Shown here piece by piece: positions 7,089 through 12,905 of a DNA stretch of 12,905 bases (positions are counted from its first letter, which is position 1; each line of letters begins with the position of its first letter). Source of the DNA: Leclercia sp. UBA7405 (GTDB taxonomy: Bacteria; Pseudomonadota; Gammaproteobacteria; Enterobacterales; Enterobacteriaceae); assembly GCA_002469605.1 (NCBI GenBank), contig DKMV01000267.1, positions 1-12,905 on the forward strand, read 5' to 3'. Made by a program: the position numbers and the translations under genes. The notes beneath the pieces are model-generated. The model was not told the DNA's origin. It searched no databases and worked only from the letters and a program-made list of their open reading frames with translations.

Positions 7089-9497
7089 ATGGCGATGAAA
7101 AAGTTGCTCATAGCGTCGCTGCTGTTTAGCAGCGCCACCGTATACGGTGCTGACGGGTTCGTAGTGAGAGATATTCATTTCGAAGGCCTTCAGCGTGTCG
7201 CCGTTGGTGCGGCCCTCCTCAGTATGCCAGTGCGTCCAGGCGATACGGTTAATGATGAAGATATCAGTAATACCATTCGCGCGCTGTTTGCCACCGGCAA
7301 CTTCGAGGACGTTCGGGTTCTGCGTGACGGTGATACGTTACTTGTTCAGGTGAAGGAACGCCCGACGATTGCCAGCATCACGTTCTCCGGCAACAAGTCG
7401 GTGAAAGACGACATGCTCAAGCAAAACCTTGAAGCCTCTGGCGTCCGTGTCGGTGAATCTCTGGACCGTACCACCCTGGCCGATATTGAAAAAGGGCTGG
7501 AAGACTTCTACTACAGCGTAGGTAAATACAGCGCGAGCGTGAAAGCCGTTGTTACCCCGCTGCCGCGTAACCGCGTCGATCTGAAGCTGGTCTTCCAGGA
7601 AGGCGTCTCTGCGAAAATCCAGCAGATCAACATCGTGGGTAACCATGCCTTCAGCACTGATGAACTGATCTCTACGTTCCAGCTGCGTGACGAAGTGCCG
7701 TGGTGGAACGTTGTTGGCGATCGCAAATACCAGAAACAGAAACTGGCGGGTGACCTTGAAACCCTGCGCAGCTACTACCTGGACCGCGGTTATGCCCGTT
7801 TCAATATCGACTCCACTCAGGTTAGCCTGACGCCGGACAAGAAAGGCATCTACATTACCGTTAACATCACCGAAGGTGATAAATACACCCTTTCTGGTGT
7901 GGAAGTGAGCGGTAACCTCGCGGGCCACTCCGCTGAAATTGAGAGCCTGACTAAACTGCAGCCGGGTGAACTCTACAGTGGTTCGAAAGTGACCAAAATG
8001 GAAGACGGCATTAAAAAGCTGCTCGGCCGCTATGGTTACGCCTATCCGCGCGTACAGACTCAGCCTGAAATCAACGACGCTGATAAAACCGTTAAGCTGC
8101 GCGTTAACGTTGATGCGGGTAACCGCTTCTATGTGCGTAAAATTCGCTTTGAAGGTAACGACACCTCTAAAGACTCCGTCCTGCGTCGCGAAATGCGCCA
8201 GATGGAAGGGGCATGGCTCGGCAGCGACCTGGTCGATCAGGGTAAAGAGCGTCTGAACCGTCTGGGCTACTTCGAAACCGTTGATACCGATACCCAGCGC
8301 GTGCCTGGCCGTCCGGATCAGGTAGACGTGGTCTATAAGGTAAAAGAGCGCAACACCGGTAGCTTTAACTTTGGTGTCGGCTACGGTACTGAAAGTGGCG
8401 TAAGCTTCCAGGTTGGCGTGCAGCAGGATAACTGGTTGGGTACGGGCTATTCCGTTGGTATCAACGGGACCAAGAACGATTACCAGACCTACTCTGAATT
8501 CTCCGTGACTAACCCGTACTTCACCGTTGACGGTGTGAGTCTGGGCGGTCGTATCTTCTATAACGACTTTAAAGCGGATGATGCGGATCTCTCCTCCTAC
8601 ACCAACAAAAGTTATGGTGTAGACGGTACCCTGGGCTTCCCGATCAACGAATACAACACCCTGCGTGCGGGCTTAGGTTATGTGCATAACGACCTGTCCA
8701 ACATGCAACCGCAGGTGGCGATGTGGCGTTATCTGGACTCTATCGGCCAGTCGGCAAGCACCTCAGGTGATGACAACGGCTTTGCGGCTGATGACTTCAC
8801 CTTTAACTATGGCTGGACGTACAACCGCCTTGACCGTGGTTTCTTCCCGACCGAAGGTTCGCGCGTTAACCTGAACGGTAAAGTGACTATTCCGGGCTCT
8901 GATAACGAGTTCTATAAAGTCACCCTGGATACCGCGTCGTACTTCCCGATCGATGACGACCACAAGTGGGTCGTTCTGGGCCGTACGCGCTGGGGCTATG
9001 GCGACGGTATCGGTAGCAAAGAGCTGCCGTTCTACGAGAACTTCTATGCGGGTGGTTCCAGCACCGTACGTGGCTTCCAGTCCAATAACATTGGTCCGAA
9101 AGCGGTCTATTACGGCGGTAATGACGCCGATAACTGCGATAAAGGTGTAGGACAGCTTTGCAGCTCTGATGACGCAGTTGGCGGTAACGCTATGGGCGTC
9201 GCCAGCCTGGAGTTTATTACGCCTACGCCGTTTATCAGCGACAAGTATGCTAACTCCGTGCGTACTTCGTTCTTCGTGGATGCCGGTACGGTATGGGATA
9301 CCAACTGGAGCACTCAAGGTATGCCGAGTGATGTTCCGGACTACAGCGACCCGAGCAACATTCGCATGTCTGCCGGTCTCGCATTACAATGGATGTCACC
9401 GTTGGGGCCGTTGGTCTTCTCCTACGCCCAGCCGTTTAAGAAATACGATGGAGACAAAGCGGAGCAGTTCCAGTTTAACATTGGTAAAACCTGGTAA
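7089..9497 (+). CDS. bamA: Outer membrane protein assembly factor BamA (Omp85)
   Basis: BamA is the central, essential subunit of the BAM complex that folds beta-barrel proteins into the outer membrane. The 802-residue precursor has a 20-residue signal peptide (cut after VYG, before ADGF), five POTRA domains (about 21-420) and a 16-strand barrel to the C-terminus, which ends in an aromatic residue (Trp802). The conserved loop-6 VRGF motif is at 660-663. Loop 6 is about nine residues shorter than the E. coli loop I recall and keeps a Cys pair (683, 691) with closer spacing; loop 7 is one residue longer, so the total is 802 against 810. ATG at 7089 gives MAMKKLL; a second ATG at 7095 is possible. 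AGGAAG (7069-7074) is distant. The last residues of loops 4, 6 and 7 differ most from E. coli, as expected for surface-exposed parts. Confidence 0.99.
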   Translation: MAMKKLLIASLLFSSATVYGADGFVVRDIHFEGLQRVAVGAALLSMPVRPGDTVNDEDISNTIRALFATGNFEDVRVLRDGDTLLVQVKERPTIASITFSGNKSVKDDMLKQNLEASGVRVGESLDRTTLADIEKGLEDFYYSVGKYSASVKAVVTPLPRNRVDLKLVFQEGVSAKIQQINIVGNHAFSTDELISTFQLRDEVPWWNVVGDRKYQKQKLAGDLETLRSYYLDRGYARFNIDSTQVSLTPDKKGIYITVNITEGDKYTLSGVEVSGNLAGHSAEIESLTKLQPGELYSGSKVTKMEDGIKKLLGRYGYAYPRVQTQPEINDADKTVKLRVNVDAGNRFYVRKIRFEGNDTSKDSVLRREMRQMEGAWLGSDLVDQGKERLNRLGYFETVDTDTQRVPGRPDQVDVVYKVKERNTGSFNFGVGYGTESGVSFQVGVQQDNWLGTGYSVGINGTKNDYQTYSEFSVTNPYFTVDGVSLGGRIFYNDFKADDADLSSYTNKSYGVDGTLGFPINEYNTLRAGLGYVHNDLSNMQPQVAMWRYLDSIGQSASTSGDDNGFAADDFTFNYGWTYNRLDRGFFPTEGSRVNLNGKVTIPGSDNEFYKVTLDTASYFPIDDDHKWVVLGRTRWGYGDGIGSKELPFYENFYAGGSSTVRGFQSNNIGPKAVYYGGNDADNCDKGVGQLCSSDDAVGGNAMGVASLEFITPTPFISDKYANSVRTSFFVDAGTVWDTNWSTQGMPSDVPDYSDPSNIRMSAGLALQWMSPLGPLVFSYAQPFKKYDGDKAEQFQFNIGKTW

Positions 9498-9542
9498 TTG
9501 TCCGTCGCAATGGAATGCGTTGGCAGTGTAGCGCTGACAACT

Positions 9543-9560
9543 GGCGATCGCATGATCGCC
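9543..9560 (+). repeat. Hairpin 1 in the bamA-skp gap
   Basis: GGCGATC (9543-9549) is the exact reverse complement of GATCGCC (9554-9560) with a 4-base loop. It is not followed by a T tract, so it is unlikely to terminate. It may protect upstream bamA mRNA from 3' exonucleases and help set different bamA and skp levels. Confidence 0.55.
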
Positions 9561-9576
9561 TTGCCACGCAAAGAAC

Positions 9577-9592
9577 GGTACCTTCGGGTACC
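9577..9592 (+). repeat. Hairpin 2 in the bamA-skp gap, with a C(UUCG)G tetraloop
   Basis: GGTACC (9577-9582), TTCG, GGTACC (9587-9592) form a perfect 6-bp stem closed by C-G around UUCG, an unusually stable RNA tetraloop. It ends 11 bases before the strong skp ribosome-binding site TAAGGAG (9603-9609). No T run follows. Possible roles are mRNA processing, stability, or keeping the ribosome site unpaired. Confidence 0.65.
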
Positions 9593-9615
9593 AATGGGAT
9601 GGTAAGGAGTAAATT

Positions 9616-10110
9616 GTGAAAAAGTGGTTATTAGCTGCAGGTCTGGGTTTAGCGATGGCAACTTCTGCTCAGGCAGCGGACAAAATTGCAGTCGTCAATA
9701 TGGGTAATCTGTTCCAGCAGGTGGCGCAGAAAACCGGTGTTTCTGCCACCCTGGAAAACGAGTTCAAAGGCCGTGCCAGCGAACTGCAGCGCATGGAAAA
9801 CGACCTGCAATCTAAAATGCAGCGTCTGCAGCGCGATGGTTCTACCATGAAAGCGAGCGACCGTAGCAAAATCGAGAAAGACGTAATGGCTCAGCGCCAG
9901 ACCTTCAGCCAGAAAGCCCAGGCTTTCGAGCAGGATCGTCAGCGTCGTTCTAACGAAGAGCGTGGCAAACTGGTTACTCGTATCCAGTCCGCGGTGAAAG
10001 CCGTTGCGGCCGATCAGAACATCGATCTGGTTGTAGATGCCAACGCCGTTGCCTTCAACAGCAGCGATGTTAAAGACATCACCGCTGACGTACTGAAACA
10101 GGTTAAATAA
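9616..10110 (+). CDS. skp: Periplasmic chaperone Skp (OmpH; GTG start)
   Basis: Skp is a trimeric, jellyfish-shaped periplasmic holdase that carries unfolded outer-membrane proteins from the Sec translocon to the BAM complex. The 164-residue precursor has a typical signal peptide cut after SAQA (residue 20), leaving a basic mature protein of 144 residues with long coiled-coil arms (about 45-130), rich in Lys, Arg, Glu and Gln, and a beta core that includes [12 protein letters not shown]. The start is GTG at 9616, six bases after TAAGGAGT. It is about three residues longer than E. coli Skp as I recall it, from an Arg-Asp-Gly-Ser-Thr stretch in the first arm. It lies after bamA, its functional partner, and three bases before lpxD. 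Confidence 0.98.
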   Translation: MKKWLLAAGLGLAMATSAQAADKIAVVNMGNLFQQVAQKTGVSATLENEFKGRASELQRMENDLQSKMQRLQRDGSTMKASDRSKIEKDVMAQRQTFSQKAQAFEQDRQRRSNEERGKLVTRIQSAVKAVAADQNIDLVVDANAVAFNSSDVKDITADVLKQVK

Positions 10111-10113
10111 GTA

Positions 10114-11139
10114 ATGCCTTCAATTCGACTGGCTGATTTAGCTCAGCAGTTGGATGCAGAATTACACGGTGATGGCGATATCGTCATCACCGCTGTTGCG
10201 TCCATGCAATCCGCTAAAGCAGGCAACATCACATTCATGGTAAGTCCTAAGTACCGTGAACATCTGGCTCAATGCCAGGCGTCTGCTGTCGTGCTGACGA
10301 TGGACGATCTGCCGTTTGCCTCCGGTGCTGCGCTGGTAGTGAAAAATCCCTACCTTACGTACGCGCGTATGGCCCAAATTCTTGATACCACGCCGCAGCC
10401 GGCGCAGAACATTGCACCAGGTGCGGTGATCGACCCGACGGCGCAGCTGGGTAACAACGTCTCAATCGGCGCGAATGCGGTTATCGAATCAGACGTTGTG
10501 CTGGGCGATAACGTGGTGATCGGTGCAGGTTGCTTCGTAGGTAAAAAAACCAAAATCGGTGCCGGCTCTCGCTTGTGGGCCAACGTCTCTGTTTATCATG
10601 AGATTGAAATCGGCGAAAACTGCCTGATCCAGTCCGGGACCGTTATCGGTTCAGACGGCTTCGGCTACGCCAACGATCGCGGCAACTGGGTGAAGATCCC
10701 GCAGCTCGGTCGGGTGATTATTGGCGATCGCGTTGAGATCGGCGCCTGCACCACCATTGACCGTGGCGCGCTGGATGACACCGTTATTGGTAATGGTGTT
10801 ATCATCGATAACCAGTGTCAGATTGCACATAACGTTGTGATTGGCGACAATACGGCGGTTGCCGGTGGCGTAATCATGGCGGGCAGCCTGAAGATTGGCC
10901 GTTACTGCATGATTGGCGGTGCCAGCGTCATTAATGGGCATATGGAAATATGCGATAAAGTCACGGTGACGGGGATGGGCATGGTGATGCGTCCTATTAC
11001 CGAGCCGGGCGTCTATTCCTCAGGTATTCCGTTGCAACCTAACAAGGTGTGGCGTAAAACTGCCGCCCTGGTGATGAATATTGATGATATGAGTAAGCGC
11101 CTCAAGGCTATTGAGCGCAAAATCGATCAACAAAACTAA
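10114..11139 (+). CDS. lpxD: UDP-3-O-(3-hydroxymyristoyl)glucosamine N-acyltransferase
   Basis: LpxD adds the second 3-hydroxymyristoyl chain, from acyl-ACP, to the amino group of the lipid A precursor in the cytosol: the third step of the Raetz pathway. The 341-residue protein has an N-terminal uridine-binding domain (about 1-100), a left-handed parallel beta-helix built of hexapeptide repeats such as IGANAV, LGDNVV and IGAGCF (about 105-310), and a C-terminal helical tail. The catalytic base His239 is present in QIAHNVV, and [11 protein letters not shown] is the conserved lid and substrate segment. ATG at 10114 is three bases after the skp stop with almost no Shine-Dalgarno, implying translational coupling to skp. 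This differs from lpxA in gene position, length and the N-terminal domain. Confidence 0.99.
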   Translation: MPSIRLADLAQQLDAELHGDGDIVITAVASMQSAKAGNITFMVSPKYREHLAQCQASAVVLTMDDLPFASGAALVVKNPYLTYARMAQILDTTPQPAQNIAPGAVIDPTAQLGNNVSIGANAVIESDVVLGDNVVIGAGCFVGKKTKIGAGSRLWANVSVYHEIEIGENCLIQSGTVIGSDGFGYANDRGNWVKIPQLGRVIIGDRVEIGACTTIDRGALDDTVIGNGVIIDNQCQIAHNVVIGDNTAVAGGVIMAGSLKIGRYCMIGGASVINGHMEICDKVTVTGMGMVMRPITEPGVYSSGIPLQPNKVWRKTAALVMNIDDMSKRLKAIERKIDQQN

Positions 11140-11166
11140 GCGTTCATCCGTTTAATGCACACTTCC

Positions 11167-11200
11167 CGGCCTGTCGGCTTTCTTTTAAACCGGCAGGCCG
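11167..11200 (+). repeat. Long hairpin between lpxD and fabZ
   Basis: Bases 11167-11180 pair with 11187-11200, with one G-U pair and one C-A mismatch, around a 6-base TCTTTT loop. The outer seven pairs, CGGCCTG with CAGGCCG, are perfect. No T run follows: the next bases are TGTTATTATGG. It could be a transcript-stability or processing stem, or it may affect the candidate promoter that directly abuts it. Confidence 0.6.
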
Positions 11201-11209
11201 TGTTATTAT
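11201..11209 (+). promoter_or_regulatory. Candidate extended -10 promoter upstream of fabZ
   Basis: TGT directly before TATTAT (11204-11209, five of six) makes an extended -10 element. No acceptable -35 lies at 16-18 bases upstream, where the hairpin loop is found. Predicted start is near 11216, with a 27-base leader before the fabZ TTG. Extended -10 promoters can work without a -35, so the call is possible but weak. Confidence 0.35.
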
Positions 11210-11242
11210 GGTCATTCAGAATTTTTAGACAGGAAGAGTATT

Positions 11243-11698
11243 TTGACTACTGACACTCATACTCTGCACATTGAAGAGATTTTAGAGCTTCTGCCGCACC
11301 GCTACCCGTTTTTACTGGTAGATCGCGTGCTGGATTTTGAAGAAGGTCGTTTTCTGCGCGCAGTGAAAAATGTATCCGTAAATGAGCCATTCTTCCAGGG
11401 ACACTTCCCTGGTAAGCCTATCTTCCCGGGTGTGTTGATCCTGGAAGCGATGGCGCAGGCTACCGGTATCCTGGCGTTTAAAAGCGTCGGTAAACTGGAG
11501 CCGGGTGAACTCTATTACTTCGCGGGTATCGATGAAGCGCGCTTCAAGCGCCCGGTCGTGCCTGGTGATCAGATGATCATGGAAGTAACTTTTGAAAAAA
11601 CGCGCCGCGGCCTGACTCGCTTTAAAGGTGTTGCTCTGGTTGACGGTAAAGTTGTCTGCGAAGCTACCATGATGTGTGCGCGTAGCCGGGAGGCCTGA
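11243..11698 (+). CDS. fabZ: 3-hydroxyacyl-ACP dehydratase FabZ (TTG start)
   Basis: FabZ dehydrates (3R)-hydroxyacyl-ACP in fatty acid elongation. It competes with LpxA and LpxD for 3-hydroxymyristoyl-ACP, so its place between lpxD and lpxA sits at the branch between phospholipid and lipid A synthesis. The 151-residue hot-dog-fold protein has the catalytic His54 in the [23 protein letters not shown] segment and Glu68 on the central helix. The start is TTG at 11243, preceded by AGGAAGAG (11231-11238), and gives the family N-terminus [14 protein letters not shown]. It is separated from lpxD by 103 bases holding a hairpin, and from lpxA by three bases. Confidence 0.99.
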   Translation: MTTDTHTLHIEEILELLPHRYPFLLVDRVLDFEEGRFLRAVKNVSVNEPFFQGHFPGKPIFPGVLILEAMAQATGILAFKSVGKLEPGELYYFAGIDEARFKRPVVPGDQMIMEVTFEKTRRGLTRFKGVALVDGKVVCEATMMCARSREA

Positions 11699-11701
11699 TA
11701 C

Positions 11702-12490
11702 GTGATTGATAAAGCTGCCTTTGTTCATCCTACTGCCATTGTGGAAGAGGGCGCCGTTATCGGTGCTAACGCCCACGTTGGCCCGTTTTGTATTGTTGGA
11801 CCCCATGTCGTAATTGGTGAAGGTACCGTACTGAAATCTCACGTTGTGATAAATGGTCATACGACCATTGGCCGCGACAACGAGATCTATCAGTTCGCCA
11901 CCATCGGCGAAGCGAACCAGGATCTGAAGTATGCTGGTGAACCGACCCGTGTCGAAATTGGCGATCGTAACCGCATTCGCGAAAGCGTCACCATTCATCG
12001 TGGCACAGTACAGGGCGGTGGATTAACAAAGGTGGGCAGCGATAATCTCTTTATGGTTAATGCGCATATCGCGCACGACTGTACGGTAGGTAACCGCTGT
12101 ATTCTCGCCAATAACGCAACCCTGGCGGGACACGTATCGGTTGACGATTTCGCGATCATTGGCGGCATGACGGCTGTCCATCAGTTCTGCATCATCGGTG
12201 CGCACGTGATGGTTGGCGGCTGCTCCGGCGTGGCGCAGGATGTCCCGCCGTATGTGATTGCGCAGGGTAACCACGCAACGCCGTTTGGCGTTAATATCGA
12301 AGGCCTTAAGCGTCGCGGCTTCACGCGCGAAGCCATTACAGCTATCCGTAATGCGTACAAAGTAATGTACCGCAGCGGTAAAACGCTGGAAGAGGCCAAA
12401 CCGGAAGTTGCCGCTCTGGCGGAACAGCATCCGGAAGTGAAAGCGTTCACCGAGTTCTTTGAACGCTCCACGCGTGGTCTGATTCGTTAA
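11702..12490 (+). CDS. lpxA: UDP-N-acetylglucosamine O-acyltransferase (GTG start)
   Basis: LpxA transfers 3-hydroxymyristate from ACP to the 3-OH of UDP-GlcNAc, the first and reversible step of lipid A synthesis, as a cytosolic trimer. The 262-residue protein consists of a left-handed beta-helix of hexapeptide repeats (IGANAH, IGEGTV, VGSDNL and similar; about 1-190) and a C-terminal helical domain that includes [19 protein letters not shown]. Catalytic His125 and neighbouring His122 are in NAHIAHDC, and Gly173 falls in the VMVGGCSG segment that sets acyl length in E. coli. The start is GTG at 11702, with GGGAGG (11688-11693) inside the end of fabZ, eight bases away. Its stop overlaps the lpxB start. 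Confidence 0.99.
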   Translation: MIDKAAFVHPTAIVEEGAVIGANAHVGPFCIVGPHVVIGEGTVLKSHVVINGHTTIGRDNEIYQFATIGEANQDLKYAGEPTRVEIGDRNRIRESVTIHRGTVQGGGLTKVGSDNLFMVNAHIAHDCTVGNRCILANNATLAGHVSVDDFAIIGGMTAVHQFCIIGAHVMVGGCSGVAQDVPPYVIAQGNHATPFGVNIEGLKRRGFTREAITAIRNAYKVMYRSGKTLEEAKPEVAALAEQHPEVKAFTEFFERSTRGLIR

Positions 12491-12905
12491 TGGTCGACAA
12501 CCGTCCATTAACGATAGCCCTGGTCGCCGGAGAAACCTCCGGCGATATTCTTGGTGCCGGTCTTATCCGCGCACTCAAGTCTCGTATACCCAACGCCCGC
12601 TTTGTTGGCGTGGCAGGCCCGCTGATGCAGGCCGAAGGCTGCGAAGCCTGGTACGAAATGGAAGAGCTGGCCGTGATGGGCATTGTTGAAGTGCTGGGCC
12701 GCCTGCGCCGTTTACTGCATATCCGTGCCGATCTCACCCGTCGCTTTATCGAACTCAAGCCCGATGTGTTCGTCGGTATCGACGCGCCCGATTTCAATAT
12801 TACCCTTGAAGGTAACCTGAAAAAGCAGGGCATAAAGACCATTCACTACGTCAGTCCGTCCGTCTGGGCGTGGCGACAGAAACGCGTTTTCAAAATAGGC
12901 AGATC
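12490..12905 (+). CDS. lpxB: Lipid A disaccharide synthase, N-terminal part (cut by window end)
   Basis: LpxB joins UDP-2,3-diacylglucosamine and lipid X into the beta-1',6-linked disaccharide of lipid A; it is a membrane-associated GT-B glycosyltransferase (family GT19). About 138 codons of roughly 382 are present. The frame begins at ATG 12490, sharing its A with the lpxA TAA (TAATG overlap), giving [19 protein letters not shown]. Visible are the N-terminal AGETSGD loop (13-19), catalytic Asp98 in GIDAPDFN, and the conserved [14 protein letters not shown] stretch near 122-135. The frame is open to the last base. Stop-start overlap points to translational coupling with lpxA. Confidence 0.98.
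   Translation, partial: MVDNRPLTIALVAGETSGDILGAGLIRALKSRIPNARFVGVAGPLMQAEGCEAWYEMEELAVMGIVEVLGRLRRLLHIRADLTRRFIELKPDVFVGIDAPDFNITLEGNLKKQGIKTIHYVSPSVWAWRQKRVFKIGR

Noticed and set aside
9658..9685. Sigma-E-like GCAACTT-N16-CAAAA in the skp signal sequence, for lpxD
   Set aside because: The -35 has a mismatch and the -10 lacks the leading TC. These codons are also fixed by the signal peptide, so it is too weak to call, though lpxD is linked to sigma-E in E. coli.
11506..11533. Sigma-E-like TGAACTC-N16-TCGAT inside fabZ
   Set aside because: Two mismatches in the -35 and an imperfect -10; probably chance within coding sequence.
11312..11998. 228-residue - strand frame spanning fabZ and lpxA
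   Set aside because: It crosses two certain genes, its composition is that of an antisense frame, and no motif is seen.
1..12905. Search for mobile elements, CRISPR, defence genes or transferred islands
   Set aside because: Every long frame belongs to a conserved housekeeping gene in the usual order; no direct-repeat arrays, transposase motifs or composition breaks were seen.

Overview
The window is a stretch of enterobacterial core chromosome (family Enterobacteriaceae). Proteins closely resemble their Escherichia coli K-12 counterparts from memory, and gene order matches the E. coli rpsB-tsf-pyrH-frr-dxr-uppS-cdsA-rseP-bamA-skp-lpxD-fabZ-lpxA-lpxB segment. Small differences suggest a relative such as Enterobacter, Klebsiella or Kluyvera rather than E. 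coli itself: a shorter BamA loop 6, a 164-residue Skp, and one extra C-terminal Trp on Dxr. I cannot fix the genus without a search. All genes lie on the + strand. There are no RNA genes of known family, no insertion sequences, no phage genes and no CRISPR array, and no gene-free stretch exceeds about 190 bases.

Bases 1-2670 hold translation and nucleotide genes: the last codons of rpsB, an attenuator-type terminator, tsf (EF-Ts) with a strong terminator, pyrH (UMP kinase), and frr (ribosome recycling factor) with its own candidate promoter and a terminator. Bases 2680-3879 hold dxr, the first committed step of the MEP isoprenoid pathway.

From about 3907 a new unit starts with a good extended -10 promoter. 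It runs uppS-cdsA-rseP-bamA-skp-lpxD-fabZ-lpxA-lpxB, with gaps of 12, 11, 31, 118, 3, 103, 3 and -1 bases. These genes build the envelope: undecaprenyl diphosphate carrier lipid (uppS, fed by dxr), CDP-diacylglycerol for phospholipids (cdsA), the site-2 protease that activates sigma-E (rseP), outer-membrane protein assembly and its periplasmic chaperone (bamA, skp), and lipid A plus fatty acid synthesis (lpxD, fabZ, lpxA, lpxB). A near-consensus sigma-E promoter lies inside rseP and could drive bamA and the genes after it under envelope stress.

I see no new multi-gene system. The features most worth a second look are non-coding: the uppS leader, where a promoter is followed within about 60 bases by a hairpin and an intrinsic terminator that have possible alternative pairings, and several uncharacterised intergenic hairpins (pyrH-frr, bamA-skp with a C(UUCG)G tetraloop, and lpxD-fabZ).
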